Positions 24,254-37,400 of a stretch of 64,000 nt of DNA are shown here, piece by piece. The notes under the pieces were generated by a model. The model worked only from the letters and a program-made list of their open reading frames with translations, ran no database searches and was not told the DNA's origin. The translations under genes and the position numbers were made by a program. The DNA is taken from the NCBI GenBank assembly GCA_000310025.1, contig FN648454.1, positions 157,126 to 221,125 of the forward strand, in the 5' to 3' direction. The stretch is from Ectocarpus siliculosus (lineage: Eukaryota; Sar; Phaeophyceae; Ectocarpales; Ectocarpaceae). Every line of letters starts with the position of its first letter. The stretch's first letter is position 1.

Positions 24254-24706
24254 CTAGAGCTTCAGAATGTGTTTTGTGCGTAAATGCTTTTGGAACGACC
24301 AGAGAAAAAAACACAAATTACCCGACGCGGGGAAAAGAAATATTGCTGCATCATACCTGGTCTCACGTGAATCGACCCGATGAGCGCCCTTCACAGCAAT
24401 GCTACCGGCCGGGTGGCACCCGCGCCTCCGTTTCCGTGCCAGGAACACGTTCGTCCCGGGCGGGCACCTATGTTCCCACTCCATTGGCAACCACGATCGG
24501 TCGAGGCGGGGACCCGCTTGCTGGTGAAAACCCAGCCAGCTCGCGGCCATCTGAAACCAATGAACGCGAGCTGACTGGCTTTTCACCAGCAAGCGAGTCT
24601 CCATACCGCCGGATCCTGCGCACCGATAAAATGGGAAGACAGATACCCACCCGTCTCCAGGAACGACAATAGTGGGCGTGCTCCGGCCACGTTGCCCCTC
24701 TGGCAT
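24254..24706 (-). CDS. Hypothetical exon carrying a WL-F-QQ / EWE-RCPP motif
   Basis: The frame is open for 150 codons. Its central part reads A-S-W-L-G-F-H-Q-Q-A, then after 8 residues L-P-M-E-W-E-H-R-C-P-P-G. The same pattern is found at 53,058-53,138 (minus), 53,189-53,266 (plus) and in inverted orientation next door at 24,581-24,664 (plus). Repeated conservation at protein level, with different codons, argues that the motif was coding. A donor-like GTGAGACC occurs near 24,370, so the real exon may be shorter than the frame. The single Cys and acidic-aromatic core do not match any domain I know. Confidence 0.4.
   Translation of the reverse strand: MPEGQRGRSTPTIVVPGDGWVSVFPFYRCAGSGGMETRLLVKSQSARVHWFQMAASWLGFHQQAGPRLDRSWLPMEWEHRCPPGTNVFLARKRRRGCHPAGSIAVKGAHRVDSRETRYDAAIFLFPASGNLCFFLWSFQKHLRTKHILKL
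24449..24664. repeat. Head-to-head inverted pair of the WL-F-QQ / EWE-RCPP motif
   Basis: Minus-strand positions 24,529-24,449 and plus-strand 24,581-24,664 encode the same motif, facing away from a centre near 24,555. The plus copy reads F-H-Q-Q-A and later P-I-K-W-E-D-R-Y-P-P. DNA-level complementarity is strong around the centre (cgcttgctggtgaaaa with ttttcaccagcaagcg) and decays outward. Confidence 0.75.
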
Positions 24707-25100
24707 ATGATTTCATCCTCATGTTATGTAACTTTTCACTTTGATCGCATCGCCCAATCCGTACAGAATCTACATTCGCACTCAGCCCGAGATCCCAGAG
24801 TATCCTTGTCACCGTACCCCTGCCCAAAAATGATCCCAGGAACACGACGGTAATATGTACGCCTTGTGCAATCCCTACCTCCATGCACAGCGTGCACAGG
24901 CCGACGAAACGAAAGGAAAAAAAACATGCACTCACGCGCCATGCGCGTGGAAGACGGTGTTGGTCAAGACAGGCCGGCGACATGCGTCAAAATTTCCCTT
25001 TGCCAAACCATGTATCTAGCGCGTACGTAGCGGGGTCAACCTACCAACGACCGTCCGGAACGGTACGAGACCACACGTGCGGCAGTACGTCTTAGTGCTA
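24707..25100. other. Spacer without a recognised gene
   Basis: Short frames only. It lies just downstream of the EsV-1-7 array and may contain its 3-prime untranslated region. Confidence 0.4.
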
Positions 25101-27706
25101 CTACTGGAGTTTAGCACGTCGGACATTCATCATTCCCCCGTCGCTGTGCTGGACACAGAACTCCGCATTCTTGCTGCCGTTTTTTCCATACGACCGCCGC
25201 TTCGTGCAACCTGGATGGTCGCACCTCTTGCTCACAACATCGACCATGCCCTGTTGCACGTGCTGCCGGTAGACCTCCGCCATCTTGCTGCCGTCTTTTC
25301 CAAACGACGGACGTTTCGTGCAACCTGAATGGCAGCACCTTTTATTATCAACATCGACCATTCCCTGTTGCGCGTGCCGGGCACAGAACTCCGCCGTCTT
25401 GCTGTCGTCTTTGCCATATGAAGACAACTTCATGCACTCTGGATGGCCGCACCGCTTGCGGACAACATTGACCATGTCCTGATGTGCGTGCTGGACGCAG
25501 AACTCCACCTTCTTGCTGCCGTCTTTTCCATACGACGGATTCTTCGTGCACTCTGGATGACTGCACCTCTTCTGTTGAACACTGACCATGTCCTGATGTG
25601 CGTGCTGGGCACAGAACTCCGCCTTCTTGATGCTGTCTTTTCCATATTAAGGCTCCTTCATGCAACCTGGATGGCCGCACCTCTTCCTGACAACATTGAC
25701 CATGCCCTACTGCACGTGTTGAAAGCAAAACTCCGCCTTGTTGCTGCCGCATTTTCCATACGAAGGCTTCTTCGTGCAACCTGGATGGCCGCACCTCTTC
25801 CTGGCAACATTGACCATGCCCTGCTGCACGTGTTGAAAGCAAAAATCCGCCTTCTTGCCGCCGCATTTTCCATACGAAGGCCTCTTCGTGCAACCTGGAT
25901 GGCCGCGCCTCTTCCTGACGACATCGACCATGCCCTGTAGCCCGTGCTGGACACAGAACTCCGCCTTCTTGCCGCCGTCTTTGCCATACGAAGACAACTT
26001 CGTGCAACCTGGATGGCCGCACCTCTTGCTGACGACATCAACCATGCCCTGTAGCGCGTGCCGGACACAGAACTCCGCCTTCTTGCCGCCGCATTTTCCA
26101 TACGAAGGCTTCTTCATGCAACCTGGGTGGTCGCACCTCTTCCTGGCAACACTGACAATGCCCTGTAGCGCGTGCTGGGCACAAAACTCCACTTTCTTAC
26201 TGCCGGCTTTGCCATATGAAGACAACTTCATGCAACCTGGATGGCCGCACCTCTTGCTGACGACATCGACCATGCGCTGTAGCGCGTGCTGGACACAGAA
26301 CTCCGCCTTCTTGCTGCCGTCATTTCCATACGACGGCCGCTTCGTGCAACCTGGATGGCCGCACCTCTTGCTGACGACATCGACCATGCCCTGTAGCGCG
26401 TGCTGGGCACAGAACTCCGCCTTCTTGCTGCCGCATTTTCCATATGCAGGCTTCTTCATGCAACCTGGATGGTCGCACCTCTTCCTGGCAACATCGACCA
26501 TGCCCTGTAGCGCGTCCTGGGCACAGAACTCCGCCTTCTCGCCGCCGCATTTTCCATACGAAGGCCTCTTCGTGCAACCTGGATGGCCGCACCTCTTGCT
26601 GACGGCATCGACCATGCCCTGTAGCGCGTGCTGGACACAGAACTCCACCTTCTTGCCGCCGTCTTTGCCATACGAAGACAACTTCGTGCAACCTGGATGG
26701 CCGCACCTCTTGCTGACGACATCAAACATGCCCTGTAGCGCGTGCCGGACACAGAACTCCGCCTTCTTGCCGCCGTCTTTGCCATACGAAGGCTTCTTCA
26801 TGCAACCTGGGTGGTCGCACCTCTACCTGGCAACACTGACCATGCCCTGTAGCGCGTGCCGGACACAGAACTCCGCCTTCTTGCCGCCGCATTTTCCATA
26901 CGAAGGCTTCTTCATGCAACCTGGGTGGTCGCACCTCTACCTGGCAACACTGACCATGCCCTGTAGCGCGTGCCGGGCACAGAACTCCACTTTCTTACTG
27001 CCGGCTTTGCCATATGAAGACAACTTCATGCAACCTGGATGGCCGCACCTCTTGCTGACGACATCGACCATGCGCTGTAGCGCGAGCTGGACACAGAACT
27101 CCGCCCTCTTGCTGCCGCATTTTCCATACGAAGGCTTCTTCATGCAACCTGGATGGTCGCACCTCTTCCTGGCAACACTGACCATGCCCTGTAGCGCGTG
27201 CTGGGCACAGAGCTCCGCCTTCTTGCTGCCGTCATTGCCATACGAAGGCCTCTTCGTGCAACCTGGATGGCCGCACCTCTTGCTGACGACATCGACCATC
27301 CCTGTAGCACGTCCAGGACACAGAACTCCGCCTTCTTGCCGCCGTCTTTGCCATATGAAGACAACTTCATGCAACCTGGATGGCCGCACCTCTTCCTGAC
27401 GACATCAACCATGCCCTGTAGCGCGCGCTGGACACAGAACTCCGCCTTCTTGCTGCCGTCATTTCCATACGAAGGCTTCTTCGTGCAACCTGTGTGGCCG
27501 AACTTCTTGTCTCTCACGTTTGTCATCCCTGGTTTCTTGTGCTGGGAGCAGAACTGCGCATTCTTGCTATGGGCTTGGCCGTACGATGCGTGTGTTGTAC
27601 AGCCGTGCTCCTTGCAGCATCGCCGTCGCCGGCCTTGATGTCTGGCGGTCGTACGCCATGACTGTTGAAAAGCACGGTGCCAAACGCGATTGAGCAGAAA
27701 CCACAT
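25101..27706 (-). pseudogene. EsV-1-7 domain array, at least 22 repeats, disrupted
   Basis: The minus strand encodes tandem 38-residue units spaced C-x4-C-x16-C-x2-H-x12, the EsV-1-7 consensus, with typical units such as C-G-H-P-G-C-T-K-R-P-S-Y-G-K. The repeat is 114 bases at DNA level, and I count 22 units. Four in-frame nonsense codons (26,937-26,939; 26,823-26,825; 25,707-25,709; 25,647-25,649) and a one-base deletion near 27,299 break the frame; the longest intact run is ten units (26,801-25,707). Some units have lost ligands: Cys to Phe and His to Arg in unit 2, His to Leu in unit 5, His to Asp in unit 10, Cys to Tyr in unit 21. The domain is known from virus EsV-1 and the brown-algal developmental regulator IMMEDIATE UPRIGHT. 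A recently decayed host gene is most likely; assembly error in a collapsed repeat is the alternative. An ATG lies at 27,706, but an acceptor (CAACAG, near 27,665) may mark an upstream exon. Confidence 0.88.
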
Positions 27707-27719
27707 TCCAGAGTGCAAA

Positions 27720-30700
27720 ACAGGTCAGCATCTCAGCAACGAGGAGAGCGACATCGGGGAGAAATCTGAGACAAATTAATTAACTCACACGACACCGCCT
27801 AAAGACCTCCTTACCTCCATTCTAGATTGTTCAAAATGTATGTGCTTGTTGCCGGGGTAGAAGCAGCCATCGATATTCCACCACCAATACCATGTGCCCT
27901 CTGCTTTTCGACACGTCCATGCTCTTGTTCCTCAACTTCATGGAAGGAAATTCCGAGGTGAAATTAGTTGGTTGCCTCTCACTCGGCGCCATCGACAAAG
28001 CCATTGACTGAACATGTTCGTCGTCAGCTACTCTTAGTGTGCTGCGCAGTCGTTCGCCTTTCACACTACCTCCGACTATTTGGTTTCTAACCGAAGGTTT
28101 CCACCTTTCATCGTATATTGGAAAGACAGTATGATGAGTTCGGGAGGCCTTGCTTCCCATATTCAACTCCACTCGTAACACACCTGTGTGGCTTCTCGGC
28201 TACCATCAGTGAGAAAGCGCGTCGCAAAGTCGGCGGCGAGCATTCCCGCTACCGTTCCTCAGACATCCTCAAAACCCAATATTTCCAGAGCAGTTGTACG
28301 GATAGTCGGAAGCAGGTCAACCTACACGAGTGTAGACTTGCTAGAGTTGCGATGACAATTTCCTCTCAGCGTCTAGATATTTAGCACTTTCGCCGGTGCT
28401 CGATTCCGCCAGCTGTGCACTACTGATAAGGTGCGCGAGAGCAATCATCCCGAACCGGCACCACCCACCAGCTGGTCGGAAAGCAGGAGCGACTGACGCG
28501 GCAAACCAGCACGAGCAACGCATGCACTGATCAACCGATAATCATGAAATATTCGCGATTAAACGCGAGAGGAATAAGCCTTCCACATTACTCACCGCCG
28601 TGTGTGCTGCCGCCGTCCCACCGCCCATTGTTTCTGGTAGGGAGGTATTCCGTTGGCGCTTGGATGACGCTGTTGCGGGGCTGACATCCAAACACCATAC
28701 ATCTCGAGGCGTCAAGATACAAACACCGTGGAGGGGGTAGAACGGCATGAGATTTTATAAACAAATCCAATCGACTTAGAACGCCATGGGTAAGGACATT
28801 GGGCAAAGTCGACCGAATTTCCATTCACTTCAAAAACGTGTAAACAGAACTGCCCGTGTACGTGATGGATTCAGTACAGGAAATATTCTGTTCACCGCGA
28901 TGGTCCCAGTCGAATAGACCTCCCAGCTGCCACGTAGAACGTCCGGAATGTACAGGAGGCAACCGAAGCTAGAGAGAGGCCGTGACATGATGCGGCGATC
29001 GACATGAATGATTCAACGATGTTGAGATTGCCAATTACCATACCCAGGGGTGGACCATGGGTCAGCCTGAAGCGTCGATGGTTATTTTTCCCCGCCGGGA
29101 CAGAGAGGGGGACAAAACGTCTACCAGCAGTTGGCGTTTGGGAAGGGGGAGATTGCCTTCATTAGCCCTAGTCTTCTGAGGGAACGGGGGAAGGATTGAC
29201 ATTGGCCTCCGGGAAAAAATAGGTAAACGATACAGCAGGATCAACATGGTCAAAACTCGCCTCCCCCGGATACGCGCTTGTAATCAGCGTTAACTAAGAC
29301 TAACGTATTGGTCGACGCCCATTTCCCCCCTCCGCTTCATACAAGCCCGGGTGTATCCCCTGCCGCTGCTAGTTTTGTCTGCAAATGGCAACCAAACTCT
29401 CTAAAATATTCCCTGCTCTGCGGAAAAAATATACTACCCTTCAATCCAATTCTTCCCAGAAATCGCCTTCTGTTCCAGGACATCAATACACGAATCTTCC
29501 AGCTCCAACGAAATGATGGCAACCGAAACCCGAGACACACTCCGTATTCGAGCACAGCATGGATGACACACCAACAAAAGTATAACATGCGGGTAGATGT
29601 TCGCAAAAAGACAGAAAGAAAGCGGGGGAGACGCACGAGTACAAAATGAATCATCATGAAAAGGGATGCGTGGAAATGGCTGAGGTGGTAGACGTATCCG
29701 TGACTGCCACGTTTTGGCAGTGATATTTGTCAAACGTCATAACCAAGAAAATGTGCAACAGACACTACTGCAGGAACAAAGGCCTACTGAACCCAAGCAA
29801 GTCACCTACAATTTCCTATTTTGAATGTTGTGTGCGTGATCTGTCTCAATCGGCATGTCAATCACAATGCCGTACGAGAGGAGCGTGTGTCGGATTCCGG
29901 TTGCCACCATGTTTTTGGGAGCTGGATTACTCGCGTGTTGGGGTCGTATGGTTAGAGCAGAAGTTGATTTCTGGGGAGAAAAAGACAGATGTAAGGGTTA
30001 TATTTTCCGTCGTCTCTCAGGGCAGGGAGTAGCTGAGACACTCAGGGTACCATCGTCAACAAAATATCTGCGGCACGGCATGTACCCCGGGCTTTTGTTG
30101 ATATGGCAGAGAGGACACGGGCGTCGACCAACAATCTAGGCGCTTTCGCGCTGACAATGTAGTACCCGGGTGAGTCACGATTCACCAGGGTTACTCGGTG
30201 GTGTCGTGTATTCTGAACAACACACCTTCCGAACATCTGTGAGGTTTTGAGTCACGGAATACAAAACTCCGCAACAAACGCGAGCCGTTCGTTTGCCTGT
30301 TTCTTGCAAGTGTGCAAGTGTTATCGGTCGTGGACCGTGTACGGGCTGACTGATCAGCTAATAAATGTGAGCTGTCGCGGGACGAAAATCCCTTCAGCCT
30401 CTCGATGAAATACGAACGCTAGAGCGCCATCTATCCTGCGGACTCCCATGACGAGGTGTGCGACACATAGCATGTATCACAGAATATATCACACAATGAG
30501 GGGTACGAGCACTACCGTTGCGAGATGCCATAACGCGTATTTCGTCTCGTGTTCCGAGATGTCGGCAGCTTGCTGCCGCCTGAGAGAGATTCGTGGCCTC
30601 CATGTGATTTCATCTCACCGTAGGTACTGCAGACTCGACGCAAGACGGGTGTGGCCCCCTTTCAACCCTCGACATGGCTGTGCTTGCCGTGTATCGTGGT

Positions 30701-31331
30701 GGCGAAAACGACACTGCGGGGACCAATCAGCGGGGCAGCAGATCTTGGGTACAAGATACCGGGAAACAGATTGTTACCGAATAAAGCCAAAAGAGAACTT
30801 CAACCCTTTACGATCAAAATTTCTCGCGGTTGATTCCTGCATCCCGTGCGATAGCTACACTCCAATTCCTCTATCTCGCACTACTGATTTTCACCTTTGA
30901 GTGTGGTTGGGTTGCCCGCTGCTGGCTGTCCAGACGCTGTACCGGCAGAGGGCCTTGGCCATACTCCCGAGCTTGCGCTTGCCCGGCCTTGCCTGGAGTG
31001 AGTCATCCACACACTGTAAGGACTGGGTCTCGTTCATGTCGCAGAGCACAATCTCAAATAGCCGAGCCTGGGGCTACACATAGGATTGATTCAACCGACA
31101 TGAACACCGTGAAAAACTCCAGTCATCTGCAGCATCTGACCACACCAAAGATGGAAATACTACATGCTAAGGAGAAATAAAGCTCGGATACTCAGATTAT
31201 CCCCAGAGAGGCCACCCCGCAATGTAACCAAGCAAACGAGGGGGACTTTGCCATGACATGCATCGGCTTGAACGCAATGGATTCACCCTGTGCACAACGT
31301 TGGCCATGATTGTGTCGAGAAGAGCAGCCAC
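27720..31331. other. No well-supported gene
   Basis: A minus-strand frame at 27,831-28,181 (116 codons) lies directly upstream of the EsV-1-7 array and could hold a 5-prime exon, but no splice or domain evidence ties them together. The rest holds only short frames. A Leu-tRNA-like string (atggctgaggtggtagacg, about 29,680) lacks a B box. Confidence 0.4.
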
Positions 31332-31491
31332 CTCCAATGTGGGTTGATCTGTCGATGTTACAATCTATACCGAGGGTCGATAGTTGAGCAAACTTCACGC
31401 GCTCTCCACGGCTCCAATGTGGGTTGATCTGTCGATGTTACAATCTTTACCGAGGGTCGATAGTTGAGCAAACCTCACGCGCTCTCCACGG
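31332..31491. repeat. 80-base tandem duplication
   Basis: The block starting ctccaatgtgggttgatctg at 31,332 is repeated at 31,412, with two substitutions noted between copies, so it is recent. Confidence 0.93.
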
Positions 31492-34400
31492 CTCGCAGTT
31501 TGGGGCGACATCAAATGCGTCTTGCCAAAGCAAAGTACCTCTGATGTCAGCACTAGCCTCACCCTCTCTTCTTCGTGCAACATGAAACGGATTGCAACAA
31601 GCAAGGCACGATAATTCCGAATGTAGTGGAGGTTTCGAAAAGAGCTAAAGTAGGTGACACGAAAGAACCAGCTGCTTGCAGATAGCACAGGCTGTGATTC
31701 ATCACCAAGACCACCGTCCTCCCTACTCTCTCGGTTGCTTCCCCGCCTACTTCCCACCTGAAACCTGTCTGCCGCTGCTGCCGCCACCGGGCCTTCTCTT
31801 GAACGAGGTGAATTCACAGCAGACATAAATGGTGGTGCAAGCGCGCCGTTAGCTTGTACCAACTTTGTGATCTCCCGGACAACTGTTAGTGACAGTTTTC
31901 ATTTCAGGTCCGCCCATCCCCAAAACACACGTGAGATAGTTCTTATGCTAAAAAGGAACGACTGTCTGCAACCTCGGAAGTGATCGCATAGGTGTGTGCA
32001 CGACACAATGAATTCGGTGTTGGGCGGCGCGAAAAACGCAGGAGGGTATCCTATGGTGTGGGCGGGCGTGTGCATGCGTGAATATAGATGGCAGGAAAGC
32101 GACTGGAGCCCATTTCACGGACTAGGCACCAAACTACAAGCCAATACTTGTGCCCAACAGGTAGTGATTTCCCCGTGCTGCAACAAATGCTTCTTGCTCA
32201 ATCCATACTCACTGTGCCGAGACGCAGGGCGTGTCTACCGAACTTCTTGTCGTGACGCATGCATCCCCCCGAAACAGAGAGAGGCGTCGATCTTAATCTG
32301 GCTTGCCCAAGACGTGTATGTTACATATCCATGATTAGAGGGAGAGAGGGAGACGGATTACGGGGCAGGGACATGCCAGTGGAAAAGAGGCGAGACGGTG
32401 TGACCTATACTATTGAAATGCTGTAAGCAAACTGTGCAGGCGAGGAGAGTAGCGGCAGGGTCATACACATGTGTGTGTGGATTGGTTGCGGTGGATTGTT
32501 GCTTCACGCAAAGGGAGACAGATCATCATGCATGCGTTAGACACACGTATAGAGAGGAGGCTGATCTCTTCACCCGCTGAAAACAAGGAGATAAATGAGA
32601 GACGTTCATGTTATTAGGTATAGAAACGTTTTTTCAATGCCGCTCTTGTTTGTATGTTCTGATGTGTTACTCGTGCCGAGGTGCAACAACACTAGAAAAA
32701 GCAGGTAGAGTAGGGAACTGAACTGAGGTGAGAGCACACACACCCTGCCATACACACCAACCACTGTATGTCCAGCTCTGCTGCTGTGCTGCTCTACACT
32801 TCTGTATATTGTGAGAATTAGGGTGTGTCCAGTATACGATATGATCCTTCCCTGCGCACCTCAACACCACGCACTGTTGTTTGAAAAAGCAGAGCTCCTT
32901 CTTTTGGCCCAGAGACCCGTGCGGATACGCAACACCTTGCTGCAGGAATACACCTTTTGCAGGATGAAGGGAAAAAACAAATGTACTCCTCCCGGATGGA
33001 GTTGCAATGATCCACGGAGCGCGAAGACCGACCTTTCCCTTCATCCCAGGAGGAAAACAAATGCCCTAAACATCGGCTAGTTCCAACGCGATGCTGGGGC
33101 CCGAGTTTGATATCCGGGGGCCTTCTTTTCGACCCATCAAATACCAATATATTGACGACCTGTTGGCTTCTGAGGCGGAAGAAAAATAGGACACTCTTCG
33201 TTGCACCGGTTTGGTCGTGCTCCGACAGCGTATGGCCGTTCTACACAGGCGTCTCTGCCCAAAATTCGTAGGACCTAACCCCGCGTGTTGATCAAGGGAA
33301 GGGGAAATGCCAAAAAGCGGAGAACTGCCGCCCGCGATTCAAAGCAGGAGAAGAAACAAAAGTAACAGCCAGGGCGTGTCCTCAGCTACACACTCAACAC
33401 TATGGGACGCACAGACCCGAGGCTAGATTTCAACAACAATAGGGGCCGAGCCTATGCGACCTGCGTGTAGTGGGCATAGTCGTACGCCATGCGTAGCCTG
33501 GCGGGTTGGTTCTTGATGTTGCGTGGTTCTACCTGACTGCTCTAAACGGTAGAGTGACGAGATCTCAGGTACACAATCTAAACACACCGTCGCATACCGA
33601 GAGCACACCAACCATTGAGAGCAACCTTCGAGGTCGTGAGGGTCTACTGCTGTGCGTTCCCAGGATGGTTGCCCGGGATCGGGTCAGGCTGCGTGTTTGC
33701 GCCGCGCTACTGAATGTCTTCGCGAAGCCGTCTGCCATGCCTGCTGTTGATGCTGTTGTGTCCTTTTCGTGAAATTCGACACCCATATATGTCTTTCGGT
33801 GGTGCATGGGAAATAATTAACATTGCTTTCAGTCCGCGGGGAATTTGGCAGGCTTGGAACGATTGAGTGTAGCGGGTATGATGTGAGCCTGCCGCATTTG
33901 TTCATGTCAACGCCGCTACTGGCGTTCTTCCGCGGCGTGATATGCTCGCCGCCAGATATATGCATGCCTATTTCCCGATGTGCGTCCGCGCACGGCGGGA
34001 AGACTTTTGGTGCTTCGTGAGGTGCGTGACATCAACGGAAAAGCAACCGCCGCGTGAAAATGTGCAAAAATTTGAACGGGAGCTGCACACACCCTCGTCC
34101 CGCCCGTCGCACACCTGTCCCTGATGAACCTACCTGTACACTACAAATATTTCACGCTGCCGTTTTTGGGCCTTCGCACATCAGCATCGCAGATAGATAG
34201 ACTACTCGAGTCAGCCACCCCGCGGCTCATTACCTATTCCGCTACCATCTAGTAGTAGCCTACGGCAGAGCACCCTGCCCGTAGCCATCACGCGCACTCT
34301 GTCGATCTGCACGACGAAAAACGCTAAGCTAAAAACTAGGTCGATATAGTTGGAGCATGGCGCGCGAGTACACCAAGCATTCAAGATCGATTGCGAACCA

Positions 34401-37400
34401 GTCAGTCAAGGGCATACCTGTCTCTCACGCCCGGCGGGTTGTTTCTGACTCCAAGGCTGCTGCTGCAGCTACGGCCGTCGCTGCTGCTTCGATTTTTGCT
34501 GCTGGTGATGATGCGGCGGCCGCTGTTGCGGTCCCAGAGATGATAAAAACGTTGGTGAAAATTGTATTTGTCGTTTGCGGAACGGGTCGTCTTCGTTTAC
34601 AGCAGTACTTGTGACAAGTTAACCTCCGCCCCCCTGGTTAGGGGTAATTTGTTCCACGAACGCCCCCCCCCCCCTGGATTATGGGCACCTAAACGTATAC
34701 CGTACGTTTAGTCTAGACTGCACCCCATGGCACAGCAGCAGTTTAACTCTGCTGTTTTCCAGATGAACGGCGGTACAGCAATACACAGTTTCGGACTGGG
34801 GCTCCAAATTTGCTGAGATAAGGAAACATATTTTGAGATAGGAAAGTTTCCTGCAAAATTCCTGCAGACGAATATCTTCCGATTTAAGGCGGCTTCATGT
34901 GATTGGCTGTGGGACGACAGTCACCCAACGAACTTCCCCTGTTCGCAGGTACTGCTGTTTTTAGTGGTGCGCTGCGTGACAGCTGCACCCTGATCACAGC
35001 GCTCCCACTGCTGTTGAGTGTGCGTGCATACATGCGTGTGCGTGTCTGTGTTGCCCCGTCAACCCCAGCACACGAACTCGCACCAGTACAGCGACAGTCC
35101 TGTACGAAGTGCTGTGTATCGCATTTCAAGCATTGGTGAGAGGGTGTTTCTTGGGGGGCGGGGGCACATCGAAGTCAAACACGCAGTAGAAGCAGAGAAT
35201 ACGCTTGCGGCGCGTCACCAGAAGGCAACTGCGTGCTCTTCCTCCTCTCTGCCCTTTGCTGGCGGTGCTGCCACCTCCACTACGTCATCGGTTACCGCTG
35301 TTCGTTCCGGCGCTCTTCTTCCCCCTTGCCTCAACCTGTGTGTGACGGGCGCGTGTTGCTGACCTAAAGCCGCGCAACAACCAAACCCAACTTGGTTTTC
35401 TCACCGTGCAGCCTCCCCCTTTTTGTGTTGGTGGCGCGCCAACTCCAGGGCCTTTGCGCTGGGCGCTGGGTTTTATTTGGGCGGCCGCTGGACATGTTTT
35501 TGCAGACTGTGTGTGTGCGTGTGGGTGGTGCCTGATGATGTGTTGTGTGTGGTGCCTGATGTGTTGTTTCGAACAATGTTGCTTAATTCGAAAAGTTGGC
35601 AAAATTTTCCACAAAACGAGCCTCCCTCCGCTGTTTAATCTGATTTTTTTTCCTTATCTTGGGTTCTGGCGAGACTGTCATGAACGATCCTCAGAACGAT
35701 GGCTAAATTCAAAATATATTTCCTTTTTTCAGCTTTCTTTTGGATCCGAAACTCTCTAATAGCTCACAAACAAAACAAAAACTTTAGTCGGCTACTCCAA
35801 AACGCCTAATGTGCAGGTCCAAGCCTACTTGCTGTTGTTCATGGCCCGCCACAGCAGAGGCGAGTAAGTCAAGGCACGACAGTGCAAACCCCACCCTCCT
35901 ATGTGACCCCGGTTAGGTCGCCTAGCTACAGTAGAAGGGGAGGATGGGGGCCAGAGGGGCAGACGACAGTGTCCAATGATGGGAGGAAAAAACTAAAAGT
36001 ACTCCACTCTACTACTGTAGGTAGACAACTACTACTGCTGCAGACAAACGAGTGCAAACCCTCCTGCAGTTCGACACTTCCGGGCAGCTACACAGGATTA
36101 CGACTCACCAAGGAAGGAGAAGAAGAAGGCGCGTCAGCAGGAGGATCCCGACTGCTCGTCCTCGATCTGCCGGAGACTATAGCGGTATCACGGAGGTACC
36201 ACAGCGTGTGGGAGAGATGGCTTGTTTCGCTCGTCTGTGAAGAGGGTAGGGTAGCTCATGCACTGAAGGAACTGTGAATGCCACACCAAACAAACCGGTC
36301 TTAGAGCAAATGTTCTCTCTTGCGGCGGCTGTGTTCTCCGGCTGAGGTGCTTTGGCGAAGTTCCCTCCCGACAAGGCTGCGGGGAAGGGTTAAAGGTCGA
36401 GGGAGAGAGCTGGCAGGCAGAGACTGAGCTGAGAAGAGGCAGGATGGGAAACGCCTTTTCTCATTTGTTGGATGCTTGCACGAACAGTTCCTCGTGCGCC
36501 AGGTGGATCCCATGAGGAGGTGCGAGGTGCACGCACTAATGTATTTACCGTGTCCACCCATAGGCCCTAGATGGAACGGAACTCACGCTTCGGTGATGGG
36601 CTGGACATTGGTCTGGTGAACTATGGTACTGTAGACTGCAGTATCCTATTTTCTGCGCGCCTGTGGACAATTGACTCCCTCGGAGAGGATGGTGTCCATT
36701 AGCTTTAGTTCCGCGGCCTACTCTGCAAAGACCGAGTCATAAACATACCAACACACTTCCGAGGGCTTGGAGAGCATGCCGAGGGGACCTCCTTCCTTGT
36801 CTTTGGCCCGGAGCGAGGGGGAAGTTACACTGTAGTTCTCCTTGGAGAATATCTGTCACACAGCAGTAGACTACAGTCTAGCGAGCCATGCAAATGACGT
36901 GAAAGATATTTTTATTCGTACTTTTTAAGATTGACATTTCAGGAAGTTTTGACGTGAAGAGGTTGCGCCGCTTTTTTGGGGGCAAACTCTGACGGCGAAA
37001 TTTTTGTGAGGAAGCGTCAAAATTAAATTTCACCCAAACTTAAACCGACGCGAAAAGATTGACGCTTCAAACATCGCCAGACTGTGGCTCACACACGCTT
37101 GCTCTGCTGCGGTCTGCTGTGCGCGGTCAGCAGCGAACACATTGGCCATGCCTATACTAATTGCTCCTAGCGGTCCTGCACCCACGCGTCTCGGCAGTTC
37201 TCACGGCGGCCAAGTGGCCAGACGCGCGTGTTCGGCGCGCGCGTTCAGTAGATGCGCCGTCGCGATTGCGCACGGGCTTTCAGCAGCAAAAAGGGGCATA
37301 GGCAGAGGAGTGATTGGGGGAGTCTCGCCCTCGAAGGGAGCACATGGAGAGGAGTAAGGGAGGGTACACGGACTTTGCCAGTCAGTATGTGCATTTCGCC

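Noticed and set aside
25855-27399. 514-codon plus-strand open frame
   Set aside because: It is the antisense shadow of the EsV-1-7 array. It stays open only because the repeat unit has no stop in that frame, and the encoded peptide lacks any family resemblance.
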